Assembly (NCBI GenBank): GCA_037976565.1
Contig: CP137675.1
Location: 31,633,820 to 31,697,819, forward strand
Direction of reading: 5' to 3'
DNA from: Mesocentrotus franciscanus
Lineage: Eukaryota; Echinodermata; Echinoidea; Camarodonta; Strongylocentrotidae
DNA: 64,000 nucleotides
Position 1 is the first letter of the stretch, and each line of letters opens with the position of its first letter. Shown here piece by piece: positions 34,026 through 46,100 of the stretch. A program made the position numbers and the translations under genes. Below the pieces are notes generated by a model, which saw nothing but the letters and a program-made list of their open reading frames with translations, was not told the DNA's origin and did not search any database.

Positions 34026-34199
34026 TAAACGCCGACGAATTGTCCATAGTTTTACATACTTTTTCAAAAATTCATAACTTTCTTATTAGTTATCCGATTT
34101 TGCTCAAACTTTTTTTGATTGGTTTGTCTGATTTTTCTGCTTTTATTGAGAGACGAGAGTAAGTTATTTTTTGAGTGGACTTGCCCTTTAAGTAAATAG

Positions 34200-34321
34200 T
34201 CTGATTTTCAGACCGTTGTACCGAATGGTCGTATGTTTCGTGCTGCGCAAAGATTCAATCAGTTTAATTTTGGCCATTACAAGAACAGGGTTATTGATGT
34301 ATACAAATGCTGCATGTAGGC
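34200..34321. repeat. Dispersed repeat, left part of an interrupted copy
   Basis: Matches the reverse complement of about 47,940-48,060 and continues after the nested insertion at 43,650-43,890. The family also includes 39,480-39,760. Confidence 0.7.
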
Positions 34322-34655
34322 CAGTGGCGGATCCAGGGAAAAACAGGGGGCACGTGCCCCCGGCCAAAAAAAGAAAAGGGGAAAAAGGAGGGGGGAAGAA
34401 AAAGGAGAGGAAAAAGAAAAAAGGAAGAGAGAAAGAAGAAGAAAAGAGGGAGGAAAGAAAAGGGAGAGGAGAAAAAGGAGGGGAAAGGGGAAGAGAGAGG
34501 AGAGAAAATGCGAAAAAAGAAGAAAGGCGGAAAGACGGAGGAGAGAAAAGGGGGAAAAGGAGAATAATGAGAAGGGAAAAGAAAGAAAGGGGGATGATAT
34601 AATAAGAAGGTGTTTTTTTTTTACCGGGTAAGGGGCGGGGGGGGGGGATGCAATT
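34322..34655. mobile_element. CAGTGGCGGATCCAGG element end with polypurine tract
   Basis: Begins CAGTGGCGGATCCAGGG, then a GGGGGCACGTGCCCCC palindrome, about 220 bp of purines and TTTTTTTTACCGGGTAAGGG. This is the same order as each arm of the foldback element at 13.6-15.3 kb. Lys/Glu/Arg-rich frames here are not genes. Confidence 0.7.
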
Positions 34656-35044
34656 TTAAGTCAAACTTGACAAATTCAAAGATTTTATCTCCTTTATAAC
34701 TTCTAACTTCTAACTTCTAACTTAGTCTTGAATTAATTTTCCGATATACCTATTCAAAGTGCTTTTTCAGCATGCAGATTGTCCCCGCCATTAATCCTGC
34801 CACAGCTGCTGGTTTCATTGTTATATTATTTTCTGTCATCCCTGTGGCCGCAAAGAGCCTACCACAAAGTTTCTATCCGTTTCGCAAGCACTTTTTCCAT
34901 CGCCTACATGTAATGCTTATTGCTTCCAGTTTGCAAAAGATCCCAGTGGCGGATCTACGGGGTGGGGGAGGGTTAGGGGTTTAACGCCCCTTGGGCTGCC
35001 AAGTGAAAATGTGATGTGAATAGAAAAACACCATCATGTGTCCA

Positions 35045-35900
35045 GACCTACACAGTATCCGCATCGTCATCGGGTCAAACCCCCCTTAAACTGTTACTTG
35101 ATTTTAAAAGACGTTATCATGCACTGCTTTTTATGGTCTCCATTGTGTTAGTAGATGCCAGGAAAATATCACTTACGGGGGTTCAAAATAGCCCCCAAAA
35201 AAAAAAAAAAAAAAAATCGCCTCGCCGCTACGCGGCACGTGGACGATGCTCTGCATCGTCTTTGGGTCAACCCCCTTAAACTGTTACTTGATTTAAAAAG
35301 ACGTAATTATCATGCACTACTTTTTATGGTCTCCAATGTGTTAGTATATAGATGCCAGGAAAACATCACTTACGGGGGTTCAAAATAGCCCCCCGAAAAT
35401 CGCCTCGCCGCTACGCGGCTCGGACTTCTCGGCTTGTGGACGATGCTCCGCATCGTCATTGGGTAGGACCCCCCTTAAACTGTTACTTGATTTAAAAAGA
35501 CGTTATCATGCACTGCTTTTTATGGTCTCCAATGTGTTAGTATATAGATGCCAGGAAAACATCACTTACGGGGGTTCAAAATAGCCCCTCGAAAATCGCC
35601 TCGCCGCTACGCGGCTCGGACTTCGCGGCTCGTGGACGATGCTCCGCATCGTCATTGGGTAGGACCCCCCTTAAACTGTTACTTGATTTAAAAGACGTTA
35701 TCATGCACTGCTTTTTATGGTCTCCAATGTGTTAGTATATAGATGCCAGGAAAACATCACTTACGGGGGTTCAAAATAGCCCCCCGAAAATCGCCCCCCG
35801 ACTTTGCGGCTCGTGAACGATGCACCGCATCGTCATTAATTGGGTCGAACCCCCCTTAAACTGTTACTTGATTTAAAAAGACGTTATCATGCACTGCTTT
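35045..35900. repeat. Tandem array of about 190-bp units, left part
   Basis: Four to five units each contain CCCCTTAAACTGTTACTTGA, then CATGCACTGCTTTTTATGGT, GATGCCAGGAAAACATCACT and CGCCTCGCCGCTACGCGGCT. The last unit stops after GCACTGCTTT at 35,900 and resumes at 43,033. Confidence 0.9.
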
Positions 35901-36086
35901 TCAGGTGGGCTGTATATAATACAGACCACCTTATGTTTTCGTTAGAATATTTTTCTTATTTCCAAGCACTTTTTTGTTAGCACGATAACTTAAAAATGGC
36001 TCAATCAAATGCCTTGAAATTTGACACACATATGTATAGGCATAAGGACAAAGCAAAATAAGGTTTTCAACCTTGACCATGACTGA

Positions 36087-38300
36087 TGACGTCATCTAGG
36101 CGCCATTTTGTGAAAATCAACTCATGATCATATCTTCATAACGGAAAGTCATTTCCCATTCATATTTATCATGATCAAGGTCAATATCCGTCCGGTCAAT
36201 TTCAGGTCAAAAAACGCGCGCGTACGCCATTATTAGCATTAGCATTTCATAAAAGTCGCGCACACGCGCATGCGCGCGCGTTTTCGTTCGTCACGGCCGA
36301 AGGCAAAATAATTCCTCCTAGATTTTTTTTGACACGATATTCCTTATTCTTTTTCGAACAATTTGATACCATGCTTATCTCTTTATGACCATTAATAAGG
36401 GAATGAGCGTCCATTCAAGTTAAATGTCCGTGCGCGCGAGCTCTTGTAATACATAGCATATATGGGCAAAAACATGCCTATACAAAATCCATGATAGCTC
36501 TTTTGGATGCACCGGAACCTTCAAACTTTTTCCATATTTGGATAGAGTATGGGTCGGAGATATGATTTCATGTCTCATTTGGCCATCAAGTACATCAGGA
36601 CGTCATCATAATGGCCTTGAAACTCAAAATACGAATTTGCATATTATGACGTCAGCATATTTTTGGAAAATTGAGTGTATCTCTTTAAATGTTGATCATT
36701 TTCTCCCAAATTTGGATATGTTGTAGTTCAGGCAATTGTCTACAAGATTAATAACATTAATTTTCATTTTAATGACGTCATCATAGTCAAAAATTCAATT
36801 AAAGGCCACATGTCAGAATTTTCTTAATTTGCGTGTTATGTCTAAGGAAGGTGAATTTCGTTCAAATCATGAATCTACATGGCATTGATATTTGAGCACT
36901 ATCTAGCTTATTTGTGCTCTATGTTCTCCCAAATTTTGGTATGTTATAGCTGAGACAATGGGCTATAGAAACTGTGACTTTTGTTTTTTTAACAGATGTT
37001 GGGACCATGTAAAAATTTTCAATTGAAAGTTGTAATTGCGACCATGCCAAGACGAGGCATTAAAATTGAACCATATTTGAAACAGATCAACTTAAGGTTA
37101 AGGTTCAATAAAACATGCCATTAAAGACCCTATCCGATGAAAATACAACGTGTTATCAATGGAAAGCTGAATGAACATAGAATACAAATATAAAGGAATT
37201 CAAAATATCTTCCATTTCAGTATTGCACAAAAGCGAATTAAAACCTTTTTTGCGTACCTCTCCAAATTACAGGTCAACAGGGGTCAAATTTGCCGCAGTT
37301 ACAGTGACGACACCATATGTGCTAGCCTATATTGCTGAGGCGATGAGCCGTGCTTAATTAATGCAAAGTCATTGTGAATATGCGTACTCCACATATGGTG
37401 ATGTCATCAATTCGATAGCTAGTTTTTAGGTCAACAACTCCCGATTTTCACAGCTTTAGATTTCCATTTTCAGAGAGCTGTTACTTATCTGACAGGCACT
37501 AAAGTAGCATATAATTGGTATTGTTGTAATTTATGGCTTGTCAGCTTTCCTTTGATATATAATTCATCTATTTCATTTTTCACTTCGGACAGGGTCTTTA
37601 AAATCCGAAGGCGCACCACTACCAAACGTACGCGCGCCAACATGAAAAAATGCTCAAAATCACTTTTTAATCAAATAAGAGTGAGTTTAAGGCCATTTTA
37701 AGCATTTCAAAATTTTGCGCGCGCGCGTTTTTGCGCGTAACGCGATCACACAACATAGAATCACCATTTTTTTTTCTTCTATGATATTTCCCATTTTTTG
37801 CCAAACAATTTGATACCATGTTTATCTCTTTATGACCATTAATAACGGAATGAGCGTTCATTCAAGATAAATGTCCGTGCGCGCGAGCTCTTGTAATACA
37901 TAGCATATATGGGCAAAAACATGCCTATACAAAATCCATTAAAGCACTTTGGGATGCACCGGGACCCTCCAATTTTTGTTCACATTTAGATAGAGTATAT
38001 GAGTCGGAGATATGATTTCATGTCTCATTTGGCCATTAAGAACATCGTCAAACCATTATCATGAAACTTGCCATGATGATAGATCTACTCTAACTTTGAC
38101 TGCGTGACTTTTCAGTGATTCCAGGTCATCGTGACGTCATCTAGGCGCCATTTTGTGAAAATCAACTTATGATCATATCTTTATAACGGAATGTCATTTC
38201 TCATTCATATTTAGCATGATTAAGATCAATATCCGTCCGGTCAATTTCAAGTCAATAAATCGTGACGTCATTATAATGGCCTTGGAACTCAAGATACGAA
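36087..38300. repeat. Internal duplicated blocks of the Helitron-like element
   Basis: Block A (GACGTCATCTAGGCGCCATT and downstream) occurs at about 36,087-36,215 and 38,131-38,262. Block B (GTCCGTGCGCGCGAGCTCTT and downstream) occurs at about 36,310-36,590 and 37,775-38,045. The order is A-B then B-A, all in direct orientation. Confidence 0.75.
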
Positions 38301-39479
38301 TAAGCACATATTGACGTCTGACTCAGCATATTTACAAAAAATTGAGTGTATCTCTGTCAATATTGTTTGTTTTTCTCTCAATGTTTGATATGAAGTAGCT
38401 GAGGCGATTTTCTACACAAAAGGTGCTATTGATATTCATTTTAACAATGGCATCATGGCCCATTCTTGCGAGTAAAAGAGGCGTGTCAATTTTCCCAATT
38501 TTGCGTGTATTCTCTAAGGGAGGTGAATTTTTCTGAAATTTTCATTCTACGTTCCAGTCTTAGTTGTTTGAGCAATATCTCGATTCTTTTCTGCCAGCTG
38601 CGGATATGTTGTAGCTGAGAAAATTCTGTACATAAAGGGGACATTTAATTTTTAATCAGATGTTGGAATCATGGCGATATTTTAAATACAAGATTTGATT
38701 TGAGAATCAAATTTTCCGTTTACGTGTTATGTCTATGCAGATTTTTGGTATATTGGTCATAGCACTTTCCTCCCATTCCGGCGACCATCTTTCATAGATC
38801 CAAAATGATCAATGATACACAGTTGATACTTGACTTATGGATAGACCATAATGGGAGGAGTATTTCAAAACGGAAGATGAAATCGTGAAAATGCGTTCTT
38901 CGTTTTGTAACACATGAGCATACGTATCGCCTAATTCGTCTAAGTGACGAATTAAAATTAAAAATAGTATTTATTTTGTGTCTGTATGGAAGAAATATTT
39001 ATGATTCTTCCTCGAAATTGTTCGCAAGATATCTCAAGATTCGGTAAAGCCATTGTCATGAAACTTTCCTTGAAGATAGTTCCTATAGTCCAACTTAGAA
39101 CTGCGTGACTTTTCAGCGACGCCAGGGCATCGTGACGTCATCATGACGTCATTATGTGAAATGTCATTAATGGTTTTATCTCAGCCATGCAATACACTAT
39201 GAATACGTCTTAGATTGGTTTTAAACTATGCTTGTTATTGTCTTACCGCTGGAGACTTAAAGATGTCTTTTCTCGAACTGATTTTGATTCTTTTATACGC
39301 TTGAAATTTTTCAGATCAAAATAAGATCTAATGACCCTTCGAAGGTCTGATCTTAAATTTAACGACCGTCGATACTCCAAACCTACTGGCAAACGATTTT
39401 GATGACATATTTTATGATCCCACGGGGAGTGAAAACTGCCTCGCACTTTTGGTCAGCTAAACGTGTACGCTCAAGGCCC

Positions 39480-39760
39480 CAAGAAGTGGGCTATTGATGT
39501 AGACAAATGCTCATGTACTCTTTACAGCTCATTATATGTATGTTATTACCAAAGAAGAAAAAAGGCCAGTCAGTCACTCAATAGTGTCTGACAGTGAAGT
39601 CTAGCAAGTAAACGGGTTTCCTTGCATAATTTGAATATTAGGACACTGCTAAGGTTTAAATTTCACAGATAGGACATATATGACATATTCATAATTCCTG
39701 CAAAGTTCTACGGAATTTGATGTTGGCTGCAAAGGGACATAGTATCTTTAAGTTAACCTT
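39480..39760. repeat. Dispersed repeat ending in GGGACATAGTATCTTTAAG
   Basis: Matches 43,660-43,890 directly and 47,700-47,960 inverted. The shared block includes CACTCAATAGTGTCTGACAG and AAACGGGTTTCCTTGCATAA. Confidence 0.85.
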
Positions 39761-39959
39761 TATTTGAAGAGCTTAATCCATTCCGGTTAATTTCGAGAAA
39801 ATCATTGTTTTTTAATTTCACACATTTGTCTCTGTTTATTAATCAAATCTATACTACAGGTGGAAGAACTACCACTATAGGTCATACCAATGCAAGTTAG
39901 AAAAATCCTGCGTACACCATGTATTTTATATAATTTTTCATATTTCATTTCTTTTCGAA

Positions 39960-40575
39960 TTTAGCGCCTTTTGGAGAAATCATGGATATAGCGCCTTTTG
40001 ACAGAACACTTTTACAGTCAATATAGAGTTGTTCACTGACATAAGTATAGAAGGATGTCATTTGTGTGTAAATGCTTCTGAATTGTATATTAACTATACT
40101 TACCTGTACTTGAATCATAGTAGCCCCCCTCCCCCCTCACCACACACACACACGCGCACACACACACCACACACACATGATCATCAATGTGCAAAAACTT
40201 TCATCACATAACCACTGGTACAATAATTTATCCATGATGAAATCGCCAGAAAATGAGGTATTTCGAAACGTGAATAGTAAAAACGAATCTAGGAAGTCTG
40301 CCTGTGCTATGCTCTTTGTGTTCTGCTTTCTGATTGCTTTCTGATCAAATTTCCACAAGCTGGTATGATTGGGCCAATCAAAGGAAAGAAAAGAAAGGTG
40401 GATATAGCGCCTTTTGGTTGAAAGTATAAATTTCAAATCAATATTTTCATATTTTCCTGAAACAATTCTGAGGGAAAATTTAGTGATTTAGATACACATG
40501 AGAGAGGTCTATTCAAATCGTTTAAAACATGCAATTTGGTGAAAAGTGGATTTAGCGCCTTTTGGTTGCAAGCTC
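39960..40575. repeat. Spaced TAGCGCCTTTTGG motifs
   Basis: (G)GATATAGCGCCTTTTGG or close variants lie at about 39,962, 39,988, 40,401 and 40,551. Confidence 0.55.
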
Positions 40576-42475
40576 TTCATTTGCATCTGGCTCGAGTTTT
40601 GCTTGGGTATTTGGTACTGGAGGATTAACATGGACAAAATGTTTACATGATCGCATGATCTCTTATTCATTCCAGTTCCAATGTTTTTCTGACTGTTTTC
40701 AAGACACTATCATGTTTTCGATCATAGTTCTATGTAGCTTGATGTCTCATGGTAATTTTTAGGGAAAAGCAAACTAAGTAACTATTGTTGAATTTTAGCG
40801 ACAATCGTTCGCCATTGCTACTCTTTAATGCTACTATGACGTGCAGTGACACATTGAATCTTCAGGACTCATGACAAATTCGTTTAACAGTTGATTGCGC
40901 TTGGTTGAGCCCACTGTTCGCAGGAATTAGATGAGAGAGATAGCCGTGAATATTCTCACCATTAACGACGAAGTATTTTTTTCTTCACCGCCTTTACAAA
41001 GCTATTTGAATGGGGAACAAATCTAATGTTTGGCTTCCTGGGAGGAGTTTCAATTGTTGTTAAGAAATTTCAGTCGATTCCTCTCGGTTCATTCTATTGT
41101 TCGGACTATTAAGCTGAGAGAGATAGAATGTGACATTCTCATGACTAACGGCCTTGCATTATTATTCTTATTTGTTCATCGTCTCTACAATGCTATTTGA
41201 ACAATATTTGATGACAATAGACGACAATCTGGTACTATTTTTATGTAGCGTCACATTACAATAACATGACAGATGAATGATCATGAGCACCGGGTTTAAT
41301 AATTTAACGAATACTGAATTTGAACCCGGGCTATGCTTTCTCTTGCCATTGCCTTCCGTTTCCCTCGTTTACTTTCTTCTTACCACGGAGTATGTAATGT
41401 GTATGTGTATGCCTCAATCATAGAGAATATAATCACTAATATCGCTGAAATAATTCTTCTCCTGCCCCTTCTTCTTCATTTACTTTTTCATAGTAGTAGT
41501 AGTAGTAGTAGTAAAAGCAGCAGTATCATAATAATCATTATTATTATCATTGTTATATTTATTATTATAGTAAATATCGTAATTATAATCATTATTATAG
41601 TGATTATTTGTTATTGTTATTATTCTTATAGTTATTTGTATGCTTCTTCTTCTTAACATAATTATCGTACACACAATACGTCATGTGCCAAGAATTTATT
41701 GCTATGATACATCCAAGATGTCTACCAAAACTGTCAATTCGTTGCTGAAATATTAGCAAGCCAAAAGAAGAAACATTAGAATTTCTATTTTAAATTGAAA
41801 TAAATTATATAGGAGAAATAAGTGGAGAATACAATCATGATTTCGGTACTAGGGGAATAACATGGACATAATGCACTTGTTTACATGACCACATTATCTC
41901 TTATTTATTCTACCTGCAATGTTTTCTGACTGTTTTCAAAACAATATCATGTTTGTCGATCATAGTTCTATGTAGCTTGATGTCTCATGTTAATTTTTAG
42001 TGGAAAAGCAATCTAAGCAACAATTTCTGAATTTTAGCGACAATTGTTCGCCATTGCTGCTCTTTAATACTACTATGACGTGCAGTAACAAATTAAAATT
42101 TCAGAACTCATGATAAATTCGTTTAACAGTTGATTCCACTTGGTTGATTCTATTGTTCGGATTATTTTGCAGAACGACATAGAAATTGACATTCTCATGG
42201 CTTACGACTTTGCATTAGTGTTCATCGTCTCTACAATGCTATTTGAACAATATTTGGTGACAAAAGACGGCATTTCTTTGTATCGTCAAAAGCCGTCAAA
42301 TAACAAAAACATGGCAGATTAAAAGATCCTCAGTACTGGGTCTAATAATTTAAAGAAAACTTAATTTGAACCCGGCCATATTCTGTCTCTCTCTCTCTCT
42401 CTCGTTTGTCATTGCCTTCATTTTCCCTCGCTTACTTCATTGTTACCACGGAATATGCAATGTGTATGCCTCATT
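40560..42475. repeat. Imperfect direct duplication of about 1.2 kb
   Basis: 40,605-40,960 resembles 41,845-42,150, 41,125-41,225 resembles 42,190-42,265, and 41,290-41,415 resembles 42,335-42,475, all in direct order. Confidence 0.65.
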
Positions 42476-43032
42476 ATGTCAATTAGAGTCAAAGGTGTAA
42501 CTGGTTGTTGTCCAGGGTCAATGGTCAAATTGTTTCTATCTATCTTCCATACATCCATAATGATCAAGGCTGAACAGTAGAAACTTGACATATGGATAGA
42601 TCATAATGGTAGAAGCATTTATATAACAATATGAAATCGTGAAAATGCATTCTTCAGTATGTAAATCATTAGCATACGTATCACCTAATTCGTCAAAGTG
42701 ACGAATTCAAGTCTAGTTCATAGTTGGATAGAGTATGAGTGGGAGATATGATTTCTTATAAAAAAACAAAAATCTAGAAAATGCATATTTCATTTTGATA
42801 TTTAGATTTGAGGGTCAAAGGTCAAATATACTGTACATGGTTTCTCTAAAACCATGCATTGTATAGACTAGAAATTTGGCACACTAATAGACCTGAATAA
42901 GAGGATTATTTCAAAAAATAAGGTCAAATCATGCCAATGTTATCTTAACTACTTAGTATGTCACTCAACATGTGTGGCATGCACTTGGAACAGCCCACCT
43001 ATACTTGTTATTAACAAGTATTACATGTCTAG

Positions 43033-43350
43033 TTATGGTCTCCATTGTGTTAGTTGTATATAGATGCCAGGAAAACATCACCTACGGGGGTTCAAAATAG
43101 CACCCCAAAAAATCGCCTCGCCGCTACGCGGCTCATGGACAATGCTCTGCATCGTCTTTGGGTCAACCCCCCTTAAACTGTTACTTGATTTAAAAAGACG
43201 TAATTATCATGCACTGCTTTTTATGGTCTCCATTGTGTCAGTAGATGCCAGGAAAACATCACTTACGGGGGTTCAAAATAGCAACATTAACAAAAATCGC
43301 CTCGCCGCTTCGCGGCTCGTGGACGATGCTCCGTGTCGTCATTGGGTCAA
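43033..43350. repeat. Tandem array of about 190-bp units, right part
   Basis: Continues the unit cut at 35,900, starting TTATGGTCTCCATTGTGTTA, for almost two more units. Confidence 0.9.
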
Positions 43351-43649
43351 CCCCCTTAGCAAAAGCTAGATCCCATCATCCGCCCCTGGATCCCTACTCT
43401 TTGAGGGGTAGGAGAAAGCAATTGTACGTCATATTACTCCAGGAAGTGCCCGAAAATGCACCTAATGTGGTTCTAAAATTGCAAATGCTTCCTACTCAGG
43501 GAGGGGGTTCTGACCCCCTCCCAGACCCACCCCCGCTTGGTCGCTCCGCTCCCTGGTCGCTCCGCTGACGCCTCGCCCCATCGTTTTTCATATATTTCAC
43601 CCCATGCGATTTTGTGCCCCCCGGTAAGAAATTCCTGGATCCGCCACTG

Positions 43650-43895
43650 TAGGCCTACCTATTACAGCTCATTTATGTATGTTATTACTAAAGAAAAAAA
43701 TAAGTCAGTCAGTCACTCAATAGTGTCTGACAGTGAAGTCTAGTAAGTAAACGGGTTTCCTTACATAATTTGAATACTAGGACATTGCAAACGTTTAAAT
43801 TTCACAGATATGACATACATGACATATTCATGGTTCCTGCAATGTTCTACAGAATTTGATGTTGGCTGCAAGAGGGACATATAGTATATTTTAGA
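43650..43895. repeat. Dispersed repeat, right part of the interrupted copy
   Basis: Same family as 39,480-39,760. It ends in GAGGGACATATAGTATATTT. Confidence 0.75.
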
Positions 43896-43994
43896 GTTCT
43901 ACAATATTAATAGGGGCTTAAAATAAAAATAAAAAATCAAAAAAATCAAATCGAAGCAAATCGAATCAAATCGGATCAATTCAAATCAAAGCTA

Positions 43995-44090
43995 TCAAAC
44001 CAAACCAAACCAAACCAAACCAAACCAAACCAAACCAAACCAAACCAAACCAAACCAAACCAAACCGAACCAAACCAAACCAAACCATAC
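43995..44090. repeat. (CCAAA)n microsatellite
   Basis: About 17-19 pentanucleotide repeats with few interruptions. The Trp/Phe/Gly frame through it is not a gene. Confidence 0.95.
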
Positions 44091-45430
44091 CCAATCAAAT
44101 CATATGACCCTGATCTGCTTTTTTTTTCATTTTGGTTGCGCATCTTTGAGGTTACCATAAAAATTGCTTCTGCTGCATTATATTCACGTGCACGTGCATG
44201 CATACAATACAGGTACATAACATGCATGCAGCGCAGCTAGCTCAGCTCAGGCGTAAATAAACCGAACCAATTGGCCGTACACAGTTAAGAATGAGAACCA
44301 CGATCCCATGGCCGGATTCCCAGGTCGAATTTCGCCGAACGTGAGTTTGCTTTTCATTATTTGTCTACATGAACTGCTTTAAGTCTACGGTAATTCCTGC
44401 CCGGTAATTCATCTGGAGAATTACGAAGACTACTAGTCTAGAGTCTGTAGATCTAGTACTATCTATACTATAGGCCCTAAAAATTAGATTTACTGATGGA
44501 TGTTAGTATTAGTGAGACATTGGCAGCTAGGCTAGGTCACAAAAGAAAAAAAGACACAATCACAACACTGCACTATCGACTGTAGCTGTGTACATCATGA
44601 TTCATGGTGTGTTTTAGCACTAATTAAGTTAAGTGTAATCTAATTTCTGTAACAAAGTGTAAGTGTACATGGTGCGATGGGGGCCCTGGCCCTTTATGAG
44701 CTGCAGTCTCCGCGGCCCGGGGCCTTGGGCCTGTTTCTAGAAACCACTGACAAGACAGTGATGACTCTGACTAGACTAGTAGTCTACAGAGACGCATCTC
44801 TGAGTCTGACTCTGAGTCTGAGTCTGATTTTTCTAAACTAAACCATTTCACAGAGAGATTACATTTTACAAATAGTGAAATACAAGTAACTTATTCCAGA
44901 CTAGTCTAGGCATCCCGTGATACCGAGGCGATACTAATTTAATTACTATTCTATTATTTATTAATAATATTATTGGCGAGCTCGAGAGACGTAAAAGGCA
45001 AAGAAAGAGAACAGGGTCAGGCCCAGGGGGTTGTTTCATGAAATCAACTATGACACTGAGTGAAACTGAAAGTCATATCTTTGTCCGTGACCTATAGAGA
45101 TGGAAAACCATGACATTACATTATTTTGATACTATTGCTATGGGCTTGGCTAAAAAATAAAGTCTTTGCCACAATCTGTCCTGTGACAGGACTCCTGTCC
45201 TGAATTACCAAAAGAGATTATGAGGCTTAATTTCACTCAAACTGTTTGAAAAAGTAAAAATCTTAGTGGTATACTGCCTACTGGTAGCACAAAAATAATA
45301 TTACAAACATCCAATTTGCATGAAAACGTGTGTTACTAAAGTAACGATGTGTAAGAGTGTATAATATTAATGAAACTTGAGATTGCTTTGGCAACGAGCA
45401 ACTGGAAATTTCAAAGTAAGAGAATACCAT
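44091..45430. other. Non-coding stretch
   Basis: No gene supported. It contains CTAG/ACTAGT-rich patches (44,425-44,465, 44,765-44,785) like those at 32.9-33.2 kb, GAGTCT repeats near 44,795-44,825, and a GGGGTTGTTTCATGAAATCA element-end-like sequence near 45,029. Confidence 0.35.
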
Positions 45431-45439
45431 AAGGCATAA

Positions 45440-46100
45440 TTACTCATAACCGATGTACGCCCCATCCTTGACTATGCCTCAACAGCTTGGGACCTTCACT
45501 GCCAAGACCAAATTCGAAAACTCGAAATGGTTCAGAGGCGAGCTGCTCGGTTCACTCTAGGAGACTATCACCCAAGACACAGTGTAACCGAAATGCTCCA
45601 CTTGCTAAAATGGCAGTCTCTCTCCGAAAGAAGAGCTCATCTGAAAGTCATCATGCTATATCGTATCTTGCATGGATTGATTGCCATTCCTCCTGAACCA
45701 CCCTACATCTACCCAGTATTACGATCATGTGGAAGCCGACAAGCTCAATACCGACAGCAACTCTGCAGGACCTCTGGGTATCAAAACTCGTTCTTCCCCA
45801 GCGCATATCTGCTTATGGAACCAGCTCCCTACCACTGTGACAGCAGCTTCTTCTCTGGAACAGTATAAGAGGCAGCTGGTTGGGGTAACACTGCATCAGA
45901 ACTAGTTGGAGAAGAAGCTATTTTTACTTGCACAACAAGCACTTTTTACTACTCAATTATAAAAACCGTTTAGGACCTCTTCTTGGGGTGCTCACACAAT
46001 GCAGCATGGCACACTAGTTCACAGCACTGCACAACAGTATGAAAATATTCTTCCTAGAGGACTGTACTTGCACTGGAAGAAGAAGAAGAAAGGAGACCCT
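45440..46100 (+). pseudogene. 5'-truncated LINE, reverse transcriptase C-terminus
   Basis: Starts in frame with RPILDYASTAWDLHCQDQI, then KLEMVQRRAARFTLGDY, MLHLLKWQSLSERRAHLKV and, after a frameshift near 45,680-45,780, GIKTRSSPAHICLWNQLP and LEQYKRQLV. This is the usual C-terminal region of CR1/L2-like reverse transcriptase proteins. A short 3' untranslated part follows and ends in AAGAAGAAGAAG at 46,079-46,091, a typical LINE tail. It is the 3' end of a dead, 5'-truncated copy, of a different family from the LINE at 18.4 kb. Confidence 0.85.

Larger units (their letters stand above)
39187..41480 (+). repeat. Repeat segment captured in the Helitron-like element
   Basis: Reverse-complement counterpart of 12.2-16.3 kb, lacking that copy's two inserted elements. 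It holds the empty TTAA site at 40,962-40,965. Confidence 0.7.
35901..43032 (+). mobile_element. 7.1-kb Helitron2/Helentron-like insertion, non-autonomous
   Basis: The tandem unit is split between ...GCACTGCTTT and TTATGGTCTCC..., and rejoining these restores the five T's of intact units exactly, so nothing was duplicated. The insert starts TCAGGTGGGCTG and immediately forms a 5' hairpin (GGTGGGCTGTAT/ATACAGACCACC). Near the 3' end CAGCCCACCT (42,991-43,000), the inverse of the 5' AGGTGGGCTG, is followed by a perfect hairpin ATACTTGTTA/TAACAAGTAT (43,001-43,021) and 11 nt later CTAG. These are the marks of rolling-circle transposons with asymmetric terminal inverted repeats, which insert at T^T. 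No Rep or helicase frame is visible, so it is non-autonomous. The interior has duplicated segments and captured repeats. Confidence 0.75.
34942..43649. mobile_element. Composite element bounded by inverted CAGTGGCGGATC ends
   Basis: The left end CAGTGGCGGATCTACGGGG at about 34,945 faces CCTGGATCCGCCACTG ending at 43,649. Inside are a tandem array and, within that, the Helitron-like insertion. With the latter removed the element is about 1.6 kb. The CAGTGGCGGATCC terminus recurs at 34,322, 13,650 and 15,293, defining a family that resembles hAT termini. Confidence 0.6.

Noticed and set aside
34216..34602. Open frames of 86-128 codons rich in Lys/Glu/Arg
   Set aside because: Same polypurine element as at 13.7-15.2 kb. 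Composition explains the lack of stops.
43976..44227. Frame encoding repeated Trp-Phe-Gly-Leu-Val
   Set aside because: Translation of the CCAAA pentanucleotide microsatellite.
45029..45075. Possible MITE end GGGGTTGTTTCATGAAATCA
   Set aside because: Resembles other element ends, but no inverted partner was found nearby. Left as a note only.
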